Shown: piece after piece, positions 14,911 through 22,477 of the stretch
Position numbering within the stretch: position 1 is the first letter of the stretch
Layout: each line of letters begins with the position of its first letter
NCBI GenBank assembly: GCA_037968475.1
Contig: JBBKVO010000008.1
Location: forward strand, 1 to 64,000
Direction of reading: 5' to 3'
Source: SB11 sp037968475
GTDB lineage: Bacteria > Bacteroidota > Bacteroidia > UBA8524
DNA: 64,000 nucleotides
Program-made: the position numbers and the translations under genes
The notes under the pieces: generated by a model
The model's input: the letters and a program-made list of their open reading frames with translations, nothing else
Databases searched by the model: none
Told to the model about the DNA's origin: nothing

Positions 14911-16796
14911 AAGAGCAAGAACACGCCTCAAAATCGTTAAGCGAAGTACACGGCAGTGTAAATGTGCCCCATAAACGCGGTTTTTTTAAAACCCTTTTAG
15001 CGTTTTTAGGGCCTGCCTACTTAGTTAGCGTGGGCTATATGGATCCGGGCAATTGGGCTACCGATTTGGCAGGGGGTAGCAAATTTGGCTATGCGCTTAT
15101 TTGGGTGTTGCTAATGAGTAACCTAATGGCGTTGTTGTTGCAAAGTCTTAGTGCGCGTTTGGGTTTGGTGCGTGGCCTCGATTTGGCACAAGCCAGCCGA
15201 CATACCTACCCACGGTTTATTAATATTCCCCTGTATGTATTGGCCGAAATAGCCATAGCCGCTTGCGACCTTGCCGAGGTAATAGGCATGGCCATAGGTT
15301 TACAACTGTTGTTTGGCCTCGATTTGCTAACGGGGGTACTAATTACTCTTGCCGACACCTTTTTGCTGCTCTTTCTTATCAATAAAGGCATACGAAAAAT
15401 GGAAGCCTTTATACTTTCGATGGTTACCATAATAGGTATTGCATTTTTAATTGAAATGCTGATAGTAAAGCCCGATGCAGGCGAGATGGTAAAAGGCTTA
15501 ATCCCCTCATTACCCGGTGATGGTGCTTTATACATTGCCATAGGTATAATAGGGGCAACGGTAATGCCTCACAACCTGTATTTACATTCATCGTTAGTGC
15601 AAACCCGTCGTTTCAGCAAAACCGATGAAGGTGTAAAAAAAGCCATCCGTTTCAATTTTATCGATTCAGCCGTTGCTCTCAACCTTGCTTTTTTTGTCAA
15701 CGCAGCCATACTAATACTGGCAGCGGCAGCTTTTCATAATCGCGGTTACTTTGATGTAGCCGAAATTCAAGATGCACACCAATTGCTTACCAATCTTTTT
15801 GGAAGCACAGCTCCTATATGGTTTGCCATAGCACTAATAGCCGCAGGGCAAAGTAGCACCATTACTGGCACACTGGCAGGTCAAATAATAATGGAAGGGT
15901 ATTTAAACCTGCGCATACGTCCTTGGTTGCGACGTATTATTACCCGCTTGTTAGCCATAGTCCCTGCCGTTTTCACCATAGTTTATCTAGGCGAAGAAAA
16001 ACTGGGCGCATTGCTTATTCTTAGTCAGGTAATACTAAGCCTACAACTGGGTTTTGCTGTTATACCGCTAATACATTTTGTTAGCAACAAACGCAAAATG
16101 GGCATATACGTTATAAAGCCTTGGGTACAGGTATTGGCTTGGTTGTGTGCCATTATTATTGTCGGGCTAAATGTAAAATTAGTAGTTGACGAGATAAGCA
16201 GTTGGCTACAAAGCGCAGGTGATAGTAGTATATACATTTACATATTTGTACTACCCATTATTGTGTTGGCAGGCTTACTGTTGATATACATTGTTTTTAG
16301 TCCGTTTATAAAACCAGATAAAAAAGTAAAAATAAGTAATATGCCGCACGGACAGGCTTTAGACTTGGGAGAATTGACCCTTAAAGAATTTAAAAACGTA
16401 GCCATATCCATTGATTTTTCTGATATGGATAAAACAGCCATAGAAAATGCCATATCTCAAGGTGGGAAACAAGCCCATTATACACTTATACATATTGTAG
16501 AAAGTGCAGGCGCAAGTGTAATGGGCGCGGATATACACGACCATGAAACTGAACAAGATATTGAAAACCTAAGCAGCTATGCTACCTACCTGCAACAGCA
16601 AGGCTACCAAGCCGATGTGCAAATAGGCTACGGTAACCCCGCCAAAGGTATAGCAGGTATAGTAAATAAAAACGAATGCGACCTTTTGGTAATGGGTGCT
16701 CACGGTCATAAAACCTTTAAAGATATTTTGTTTGGCGCTACTGTTGATGCCGTACGACATAATGTGAAAATACCTGTATTGGTGGTGCGGGGGTAG
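14907..16796 (+). CDS. Nramp-family Mn2+/H+ symporter fused to a universal stress protein domain
   Basis: A 629-residue fusion. Residues about 25-455 are a natural resistance-associated macrophage protein (MntH-like) transporter with around eleven membrane helices; the metal-site signatures DPGNW (residues 46-50) and MPHNLYLHS are intact. From about 485 a cytosolic universal stress protein domain follows: FKNVAISIDFSDMDKTAI, HYTLIHIVES, and LLVMGAHGHKTFKDILFGAT, whose G-x2-G-x9-G spacing is the nucleotide-binding pattern. The transporter imports divalent metal, most likely manganese, with protons. The fused domain could sense ATP or stress and gate transport, which is inference. The 4-base overlap with the regulator gene shows an operon. 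Fusions of this kind are known in Bacteroidota, I believe, but are not the textbook MntH. Confidence 0.9.
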   Translation: MKEQEHASKSLSEVHGSVNVPHKRGFFKTLLAFLGPAYLVSVGYMDPGNWATDLAGGSKFGYALIWVLLMSNLMALLLQSLSARLGLVRGLDLAQASRHTYPRFINIPLYVLAEIAIAACDLAEVIGMAIGLQLLFGLDLLTGVLITLADTFLLLFLINKGIRKMEAFILSMVTIIGIAFLIEMLIVKPDAGEMVKGLIPSLPGDGALYIAIGIIGATVMPHNLYLHSSLVQTRRFSKTDEGVKKAIRFNFIDSAVALNLAFFVNAAILILAAAAFHNRGYFDVAEIQDAHQLLTNLFGSTAPIWFAIALIAAGQSSTITGTLAGQIIMEGYLNLRIRPWLRRIITRLLAIVPAVFTIVYLGEEKLGALLILSQVILSLQLGFAVIPLIHFVSNKRKMGIYVIKPWVQVLAWLCAIIIVGLNVKLVVDEISSWLQSAGDSSIYIYIFVLPIIVLAGLLLIYIVFSPFIKPDKKVKISNMPHGQALDLGELTLKEFKNVAISIDFSDMDKTAIENAISQGGKQAHYTLIHIVESAGASVMGADIHDHETEQDIENLSSYATYLQQQGYQADVQIGYGNPAKGIAGIVNKNECDLLVMGAHGHKTFKDILFGATVDAVRHNVKIPVLVVRG

Positions 16797-16812
16797 ATTT
16801 TTGGTAATAGAT

Positions 16813-16906
16813 TATGAAAATCTATTCTGTTAAAATTACAGCGCGAAGCAGGACTTTAAGTCCTGCTTCGCGCTGTAATTACAAAACGATGGGTTTTAAA
16901 CCCATC
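16813..16906. repeat. double-palindrome repeat, copy 1
   Basis: A leader ATCTATTCTGTTAAAATTAC is followed by a perfect 22-base inverted repeat (16834-16855 with 16859-16880) and a second, 9-base one (16888-16896 with 16898-16906). The same leader and two hairpins occur at about 42863-42952 with different but still complementary stem bases. Confidence 0.8.
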
Positions 16907-16964
16907 GCATACGACAATAGCAACAATAGCCACAAAATCTTTTACTTTTGCAGTAGATACAGCT

Positions 16965-17357
16965 ATGAAAAAACCTTTTGCAGCAGGAGATAAAAAAATC
17001 TACACTAAAATAGTAGCGACTAATGAAACTGCCGAGTTTGAAAGCGGACAAGTGCACCCCGTATACGCTACCTTTGCACTAGGCAAAGATGCAGAGTGGA
17101 GTACTCGCTTGTTTGTGTTGGAAATGAAAGAGGAGGACGAGGAGGGGATAGGTACATTTCTTACCGTATACCATCAGTCGCCTGCTTTGGTGGGGCAAGA
17201 GGTTACTTTTGAGGCTGAAGTAGTGAAGATTGAAAAAAATGAGGTGATTTGCAAATACACTGCTCGTGTGGGCGATAGGGTTGTGGCAACGGGTGAAACA
17301 GGACAAAAAATATTGAAAAAAGAAAAAGTAGAACGACTTTTTGCAAGTCTACAATAA
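16965..17357 (+). CDS. acyl-CoA thioesterase-like hotdog protein
   Basis: A 130-residue single hotdog-fold domain resembling the thioesterase superfamily members related to fluoroacetyl-CoA thioesterase: the helix region HPVYATFALGKDAEWSTRLF, the strand GIGTFLTVYHQSPALVGQEV, the EAEVVKIEKNEVICKYTARV hairpin and the DRVVATGETGQ strand. Such proteins hydrolyse acyl-CoA esters in the cytoplasm, or bind them; the substrate is unknown. TACTTTTG at 16943-16950 matches the -7 promoter element and lies 14 bases before the ATG. It is followed by smpB after 108 bases that hold a dispersed repeat, so joint transcription is uncertain. Confidence 0.72.
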   Translation: MKKPFAAGDKKIYTKIVATNETAEFESGQVHPVYATFALGKDAEWSTRLFVLEMKEEDEEGIGTFLTVYHQSPALVGQEVTFEAEVVKIEKNEVICKYTARVGDRVVATGETGQKILKKEKVERLFASLQ

Positions 17358-17398
17358 ATGATAAATTCAGATTAGAAATTTATAATTAGAAATTAGTG

Positions 17399-17442
17399 GG
17401 CTGTCATCCTGAGCCTGTCGAAGGGTGCAGTGAAATAAGAGA
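17399..17442. repeat. GTCATCCTGAG-type dispersed repeat
   Basis: TGTCATCCTGAGCCTGTCGA followed by AGGGTGCAGTGAAATAAGAG is one of several related intergenic copies in this window (also near 42961-43062, 49030-49062 and 62085-62250). Confidence 0.65.
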
Positions 17443-17465
17443 TTTAGAATAAGAAGAATATACAG

Positions 17466-17912
17466 TTGGAGAAACAGATAAACATAATAAACCGCAAAGC
17501 AAGGCACGATTTTTTTATCGATGAAACCTATACGGCAGGTGTTGCCCTTAAAGGTTCAGAAATAAAAAGCATTAGGCTGGGCAATGTGAATATGAGCGAG
17601 GCATTTTGCGTTTTTTTGCCCGATGGTTTGTGGGTGAAAAATATGCACATATCAGAGTTTAAGCAAGGCGGAACCTACCACAACCACGCCCCGTTGCGCG
17701 ATAGAAAACTATTGCTTACCAAACGTGAACTACGCAAACTAAAAGCCAAAATGGAAATTAAAGGCTATACCATTGTGCCCTTAAAATTCTTTCAGGCCGA
17801 TACAGGTTTTGCAAAACTAGAAATAGGACTTGGACGAGGTAAAAAAATGTTTGATAAACGCGAAGACCTTAAAAAACGTGATGTTGAACGTGAGATAAAA
17901 CGGTTTGTTTAG
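17466..17912 (+). CDS. smpB: SsrA-binding protein
   Basis: Binds tmRNA and brings it to stalled ribosomes for trans-translation. At 148 residues it has the normal length and the full order of conserved blocks: NRKARHDFFIDETYTAGVAL near the start, KGSEIKSIRLGNVNMSEAF, HNHAPLRDRKLLL, the KLKAKMEIKGYTIVPLKFF segment, and the basic C-terminal tail (LGRGKKMFDKREDLKKRDVE) that inserts into the ribosome. The start is TTG at 17466; no in-frame ATG exists that would keep the N-terminal block. The tmRNA gene itself was not found in this window. It is convergent with pcm, separated by a weak inverted repeat at 17921-17964. Confidence 0.95.
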   Translation: MEKQINIINRKARHDFFIDETYTAGVALKGSEIKSIRLGNVNMSEAFCVFLPDGLWVKNMHISEFKQGGTYHNHAPLRDRKLLLTKRELRKLKAKMEIKGYTIVPLKFFQADTGFAKLEIGLGRGKKMFDKREDLKKRDVEREIKRFV

Positions 17913-17920
17913 TGTTATGT

Positions 17921-17964
17921 TTTAAGAATTAAGTTTTACAAAGTGTAGTTTTTCAATTCTTAAA
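17921..17964. terminator. weak convergent hairpin between smpB and pcm
   Basis: TTTAAGAATT (17921-17930) and AATTCTTAAA (17955-17964) form an AT-rich 10-base stem with a 24-base loop between convergent stop codons. Confidence 0.35.
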
Positions 17965-17978
17965 CCTAAAACTGTAAA

Positions 17979-18635
17979 CTACTTATTCCAACCATCCTCG
18001 CCCAAAAGGGGCACAAAAGCAAAGTTTTTAAATACTTCTCTTTTTATTTCACCACTAGGCAGTTTGCTTATGCGCAGCATTTTTTGTGTTTCGGCATCAC
18101 CCACGGGTATCACCAATATACCGCCCATGTTTAGTTGGTCAACCAATGCTTTGGGTATGGCAGGCGCGCCTGCGGTAACAATAATACGGTCGTAGGGGGC
18201 ATATTCGGGCAAGCCCAAAGTACCATCACCAAAATAAAAATGTATATCGCTATAGCCCATGTTTTTAAGCATAGGTTTCGCTTTTTCGTACAATCCCTTT
18301 TGTCGTTCAATAGTAAAAACGTGCGCACCCATTTGTGCCAATACCGCTGCTTGGTAGCCACTGCCCGTACCAATCTCAAGCACCTTAAGCCCTTTTTTCA
18401 CTTGCAAAAGCTCGCTTTGGTAGGCCACCGTATAGGGTTGTGATATGGTTTGCCCGTCTTCTATCGGAAAGGCTTTATCGTCGTAAGCAAAATCAACAAA
18501 CTCTGCGCTAAAAAAATAGTGTCGGGGCACGTGTAGTATAGCTTGCAGTACTGTATTATCGCTTATACCCTTGCTCATTAGTAACTCTACCAAGCGTTTT
18601 CGCTGTCCTTTATGTTTATAAGTGTCCTTTATCAC
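17979..18635 (-). CDS. pcm: protein-L-isoaspartate O-methyltransferase
   Basis: Methylates isoaspartyl residues in aged proteins with S-adenosylmethionine so that they can revert to aspartate. The 218-residue protein has the family's MSKGISDNTVLQAILHVPRH start, AYDDKAFPIEDGQTISQPYT substrate loop (quoted in part: DGQTISQPYT), and the class I methyltransferase motif VLEIGTGSGYQAAVLAQMG around residues 85-103; the GAPAIPKALVDQLNMGGILV strand-helix follows. All expected blocks are present. It is divergently arranged with the oxidoreductase gene at 18718, with 82 bases between the two start codons, so the promoters overlap or lie back to back. Confidence 0.93.
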   Translation of the reverse strand: MIKDTYKHKGQRKRLVELLMSKGISDNTVLQAILHVPRHYFFSAEFVDFAYDDKAFPIEDGQTISQPYTVAYQSELLQVKKGLKVLEIGTGSGYQAAVLAQMGAHVFTIERQKGLYEKAKPMLKNMGYSDIHFYFGDGTLGLPEYAPYDRIIVTAGAPAIPKALVDQLNMGGILVIPVGDAETQKMLRISKLPSGEIKREVFKNFAFVPLLGEDGWNK

Positions 18636-18717
18636 GATGTTTTATGCACAAAAGTTGAAAATAAATAAAATCCCGCACGGGCTTTATCATCATTTTTGCA
18701 AATGTAAACCATAAGGC

Positions 18718-19695
18718 ATGATAAAAATCGGAGTAATTGGGGCAGGGCACTTAGGAAAAATCCACATTCGCCTGTTAAAAGAAATACCAGCGTTTAATTT
18801 GGTTGGTTTTGTAGATAATAGCGACGAGAACGCCGCCAAAGTTGAAAGTGAGTACGGTATACCCCGTTTTGCCACATTGGATGCACTACTGGATGCTGTT
18901 GATGCAATAGATATTGTTACCCCTACTTTTAATCATTACGAAAGTGCTATAAAGGCCATAAAGCTTGGTAAGCACGTATTTATAGAAAAACCTTTGGCCA
19001 ACAATATGCAAGAGGCTAAAGATTTAGTTGCGCTTGCCCACGAAGCCGATGTAAGGGTGCAGGTAGGCCATGTAGAGCGTTTTAACCCCGCCTTTTTAGC
19101 TGCACAGCAGTACGAAATGAAGCCTATGTTTATAGAAACACACCGTTTGGCCGAGTTTAATCCTCGCGGAACGGATGTAAGCGTAGTGCTTGATTTGATG
19201 ATACACGATATTGATATTACCCTTAGTGTAGTAAAATCAAACGTTAAAAAAATAAGTGCCAGTGGTGTAGCCGTAGTAAGCGATACGCCTGATATAGCCA
19301 ACGCCCGTATAGAGTTTGATAATGGCTGTGTGGCCAACTTAACCGCCAGTCGCATATCACTAAAAAATATGCGTAAAACCCGTCTTTTTCAGCGTGATGC
19401 TTATATAACTATTGACTTTTTAGGAAAGAAAATGGAAGTATTCCGTTTAGAGGATGCTCATGGACAAGAAAATCCATTTTCGGCAGTTTTAGACTTGGGA
19501 GAAGGTAAAGGCAAAAAAATAATTCACTTTGAATCGCCAGAGGTTGAACCTGTAAATTCGATAAAACGAGAGTTAGAGTTATTTAACCAATCCATTGCTA
19601 CCAATAGCAATACAGCTGTAACCATAGAAGATGGATACAATGCTATGCAAGTAGCTTATGAGATAATAGAAAAAATAAATATGATGAGGGTTTAA
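18718..19695 (+). CDS. Gfo/Idh/MocA-family NAD(P)-dependent oxidoreductase
   Basis: A 325-residue two-domain dehydrogenase. The N-terminal Rossmann fold (1-120) has IGVIGAGHLGKIHIRLL for NAD(P) binding and the conserved EKPLANN loop with the catalytic-site lysine. The C-terminal alpha/beta domain includes VGHVERFNPAFLAA and VVLDLMIHDIDITLSVV with the H-D pair seen in the family. These enzymes oxidise sugars, sugar nucleotides or inositols. The HVERFNPA segment resembles the branch acting on UDP-sugars or unknown substrates, so the substrate stays open. The neighbouring gene pair at 19751-22022 includes a sugar-phosphate transferase, which fits a role in surface-glycan precursors but does not prove it. 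Confidence 0.85.
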   Translation: MIKIGVIGAGHLGKIHIRLLKEIPAFNLVGFVDNSDENAAKVESEYGIPRFATLDALLDAVDAIDIVTPTFNHYESAIKAIKLGKHVFIEKPLANNMQEAKDLVALAHEADVRVQVGHVERFNPAFLAAQQYEMKPMFIETHRLAEFNPRGTDVSVVLDLMIHDIDITLSVVKSNVKKISASGVAVVSDTPDIANARIEFDNGCVANLTASRISLKNMRKTRLFQRDAYITIDFLGKKMEVFRLEDAHGQENPFSAVLDLGEGKGKKIIHFESPEVEPVNSIKRELELFNQSIATNSNTAVTIEDGYNAMQVAYEIIEKINMMRV

Positions 19696-19736
19696 TACAC
19701 AACGGTTGTTTTTTCGTTGTCTATACCAAATAATCA

Positions 19737-19744
19737 TATTTTTG
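19737..19744 (+). promoter_or_regulatory. -7 element TATTTTTG before the lipoprotein gene
   Basis: A perfect TAnnTTTG with TTG at 19717-19719, spacer 17 bases. The ATG at 19751 follows after six bases, so the mRNA leader would be very short. Confidence 0.45.
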
Positions 19745-19750
19745 TGCCAT

Positions 19751-20611
19751 ATGCGTAATACCATATTCTTTTTACTGCTGTTATCTTTTGGACTTGTTTT
19801 TAACTCGTGCAAAAAGGATATAGAGATACCTTCCTATATCCATGTAAAATCGCTTGAATTTACTGTAAAGAATGGTCAAGGGACACCTTTGCAAAACATT
19901 AACCATTTTGGGGTGTATATCAACGATAACTTAGAAGGTATTTTTGAAGCTCCCGTAACTTTTCCTGTATTACAAAAAGGAACTAACAGGATAGAAATAC
20001 GACCATTTGTGAAACGTTTGGCACGCGAAGGTTTTGTTATTTATACAATGGCTACAGGCTATTTTAATACCATTGAATTGCACGAAGGTAAAGTAGATAC
20101 CATCAGGCCTATCTTTCAGTATGAAAGTAACACGAAGTTTGCTTGGCTGGAAGATTTTAACAACAATGCAAAATCTATTAAAATAGTATCAGGTACAATG
20201 GATACTATTTTAATAACCAAAAGCAAAGGTGCAGGTGCTGATACCTCTTTGTATGCTTATATGACTTTGGGTAACGTGGAGAATTCTTTTTTTGAAGTAG
20301 AAACTGAAGATGCTTTTACTTTACCATTAGACGGACGTGATGTGTATTTAGAGTTTCATTACAAATGCAATATTCCATTTTCAGTAGGTTTGATTGAGAT
20401 AAGTGCAAATGGCGATAGATATGCTTTACCTTCGGTTAGTCCTTTTGATACCAAAGGTGTATGGCAAAAAGGGTATATATACTTGAATGATGAGTTAGTT
20501 GCCGCAGCAGCAGGCACCAAATACAAAGTATTTTTTACTGCACTTAACGGCGATGCAAATATTACACCTGAAATTTTTATAGATAACCTTAAACTAATGT
20601 ATCGTGAATAA
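19751..20611 (+). CDS. lipoprotein of unknown function
   Basis: The ATG at 19751 was chosen because MRNTIFFLLLLSFGLVFNSC is a proper lipoprotein signal with the cysteine at residue 20; a longer frame would add fifteen residues and include the -7 promoter element. The 286-residue product shows no domain I recognise by name. It is beta-rich: a short Ig-like part with an EAPVTFPVLQKGTNRIEIRP strand pair (residues about 58-80), then a jelly-roll-like part with NNAKSIKIVSGTMD, VYLEFHYKCNIPFSVGLIEI and EIFIDNLKLMYRE, the latter pattern being common in carbohydrate-binding or lectin-like modules. It overlaps the next gene by eight bases, so the two are coupled. Confidence 0.65.
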   Translation: MRNTIFFLLLLSFGLVFNSCKKDIEIPSYIHVKSLEFTVKNGQGTPLQNINHFGVYINDNLEGIFEAPVTFPVLQKGTNRIEIRPFVKRLAREGFVIYTMATGYFNTIELHEGKVDTIRPIFQYESNTKFAWLEDFNNNAKSIKIVSGTMDTILITKSKGAGADTSLYAYMTLGNVENSFFEVETEDAFTLPLDGRDVYLEFHYKCNIPFSVGLIEISANGDRYALPSVSPFDTKGVWQKGYIYLNDELVAAAAGTKYKVFFTALNGDANITPEIFIDNLKLMYRE

Positions 20612-22022
20612 AGCCCGCTTACGCTTTTCGTTCATATTGTGGGATTTTATTGCTTCGGCAGCTACGTGGACATTATTTTTTGTTTACCGCAAAAAATACA
20701 TCGAATCGTCAATTTTTGGGTTCGATATTCCTTTTGAACCCAACGACCGTAACCTATATTTAGGTCTATTAGCTATACCCTTGTATTGGATAGTAATGTA
20801 TACGCTAACCGGCAATTACAAAGAGGTAGTTATCCGCTCGCGGCTGAGGGATATAGCATACGCATTTAATACCAGTATACTGGGAGTGTTGTTGCTATTC
20901 TTTTTTCTTCTGTTGGATGATTATGTGAAATCGTATACTGATTATTATAAATCGTTTATAGTATTATTTGGCTTGCAGTTTTTCCTCACCGCTATACCGC
21001 GCTATATAATAGCCACGCAAATAAAGCGTAAAATACAAAGCCGTACTATTGGGTTTAATACCATAGTAATAGGCAGTAATCAACGCGCTTTTGATTTGTA
21101 TAATGAGCTGGAAAATAGAAAAAAATCAGAAGGTTTCTTTTTTAAAGGTTTTATAAAAACAGAAAAAGACAGCGAGGATAAACTAAGCGGTCATTTGCCT
21201 GTACTGGGTAATGTAAATGATATAAAACGTGTAATAGCCGAGAAAGAGATTGTTGAGGTTATTATAGCTATTGAAACATCAGAGCATCATTTGCTTGAAA
21301 GCATAATGAATGAACTGGAGGGGGAGAAAACCAATATTAAAATCATACCCGATATGTATGATATTATTTCGGGTACGGTGAGGGTAAACCACATACTTGG
21401 CCCTCCGCTTATCGAAATTAAAACACAAATAATGCCTGTTTGGCAACAAACGGTGAAAAGGCTAGTTGATGTTTTTTTCTCAATTTTTGTAATGATAATG
21501 GGCTTTCCTCTGTTTTTAACAGTAGTGTTGGCGGTACGTTTTACCTCAAAAGGTTCGATATTTTATTTGCAAGAACGTGTGGGCTGGCACGGCAAACCGT
21601 TTAAGATTATAAAATTTAGGAGTATGCGGGTGGATGCCGAACAAAACGGCCCCCAGTTGGCGCGTGAAAATGACGACCGTGTAACTCCCGTAGGTTTGTT
21701 TTTACGCAAAACCCGATTGGATGAATTGCCACAGTTTTTTAATGTACTTATTGGTGAAATGAGCTTGGTAGGCCCTCGCCCCGAACGCCAATATTTTATT
21801 GATAAAATAGTACAAATAGCCCCCCAATACCGCCATCTGCACAAGGTGAGGCCGGGTATTACCAGTTGGGGACAGGTGAAATACGGCTATGCCGAAAATG
21901 TAACTGAAATGGTAGAACGCTTAAAGTTTGACCTTCTATACATTGAAAACATAAGCCTTGCAGTTGATTTTAAAATACTTATCTATACCGTTTTGATAAT
22001 GGTGCAGGGTAGGGGTAAGTAG
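20604..22022 (+). CDS. undecaprenyl-phosphate sugar-phosphate transferase (exopolysaccharide type)
   Basis: Transfers a sugar-1-phosphate, often glucose or galactose, from its UDP form to undecaprenyl phosphate, starting assembly of a surface polysaccharide. The 472-residue protein has four N-terminal membrane helices (residues 5-130), a nucleotide-binding-like domain (about 145-260, TIVIGSNQRAFDLYNEL), a fifth helix (about 285-310) and the catalytic domain with KPFKIIKFRSMRVDAE, RKTRLDELPQFFNVLIGEMS and LVGPRPERQYF. The start is GTG at 20604, overlapping the lipoprotein gene by eight bases. No other polysaccharide genes lie in the immediate operon, so the glycan is unknown. The donor sugar cannot be read from the sequence. 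Confidence 0.9.
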   Translation: MNKARLRFSFILWDFIASAATWTLFFVYRKKYIESSIFGFDIPFEPNDRNLYLGLLAIPLYWIVMYTLTGNYKEVVIRSRLRDIAYAFNTSILGVLLLFFFLLLDDYVKSYTDYYKSFIVLFGLQFFLTAIPRYIIATQIKRKIQSRTIGFNTIVIGSNQRAFDLYNELENRKKSEGFFFKGFIKTEKDSEDKLSGHLPVLGNVNDIKRVIAEKEIVEVIIAIETSEHHLLESIMNELEGEKTNIKIIPDMYDIISGTVRVNHILGPPLIEIKTQIMPVWQQTVKRLVDVFFSIFVMIMGFPLFLTVVLAVRFTSKGSIFYLQERVGWHGKPFKIIKFRSMRVDAEQNGPQLARENDDRVTPVGLFLRKTRLDELPQFFNVLIGEMSLVGPRPERQYFIDKIVQIAPQYRHLHKVRPGITSWGQVKYGYAENVTEMVERLKFDLLYIENISLAVDFKILIYTVLIMVQGRGK

Positions 22023-22136
22023 TCATTATTTTACATTTATCATTAAACAGTTAGAATTAAGCTTTCTAATTTAATTCGAGTTTGGGTTGAGCAAACACAC
22101 ATTTTTTGCGTTTCAATACTATTATTTAATCAATTT

Positions 22137-22345
22137 AAAGCTGGCGTGAGCGTCCGCTCGTGCCGACAATAATAGAGCGTCCGCTCGGCAGTGAAGTGCT
22201 GTAGGTTGTTTTTCCATCCCCCCTGCCCCCTTCGCTTACGCACTTATAGTTCAGACTCCACACAACCTCAGCCCGAATATATTCGGGATCAGTATGACAA
22301 CCCGCAAGGGGGACAATGCAGTGCTATATTTTTGGCAAATATGTT
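22137..22345. repeat. GCGTCCGCTC REP-like element, copy 2, with extended homology
   Basis: AAAGCTGGCGTGAGCGTCCG starts this copy. The core reaches about 22188 and similarity to the copy at 48835-48988 continues through CCCTGCCCCCTTC and GCTATATTTTTG. No gene is seen between 22023 and 22477; the remainder is AT-rich and unremarkable. A small inverted repeat, CCCGAATATATTCGGG, lies at about 22271-22286. Confidence 0.7.
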
Positions 22346-22477
22346 TAGAGTAATGGTGGTGCTTTTGTCTTTGCTATATAAACTCAAGTAAAGTCAAAGG
22401 GTTACGAATTTTTTTGCCTCTTTATTTTATGTTTTCCTTAACCCGAATTTACTTTAATTCAGAATTTTTGTTTTTCG

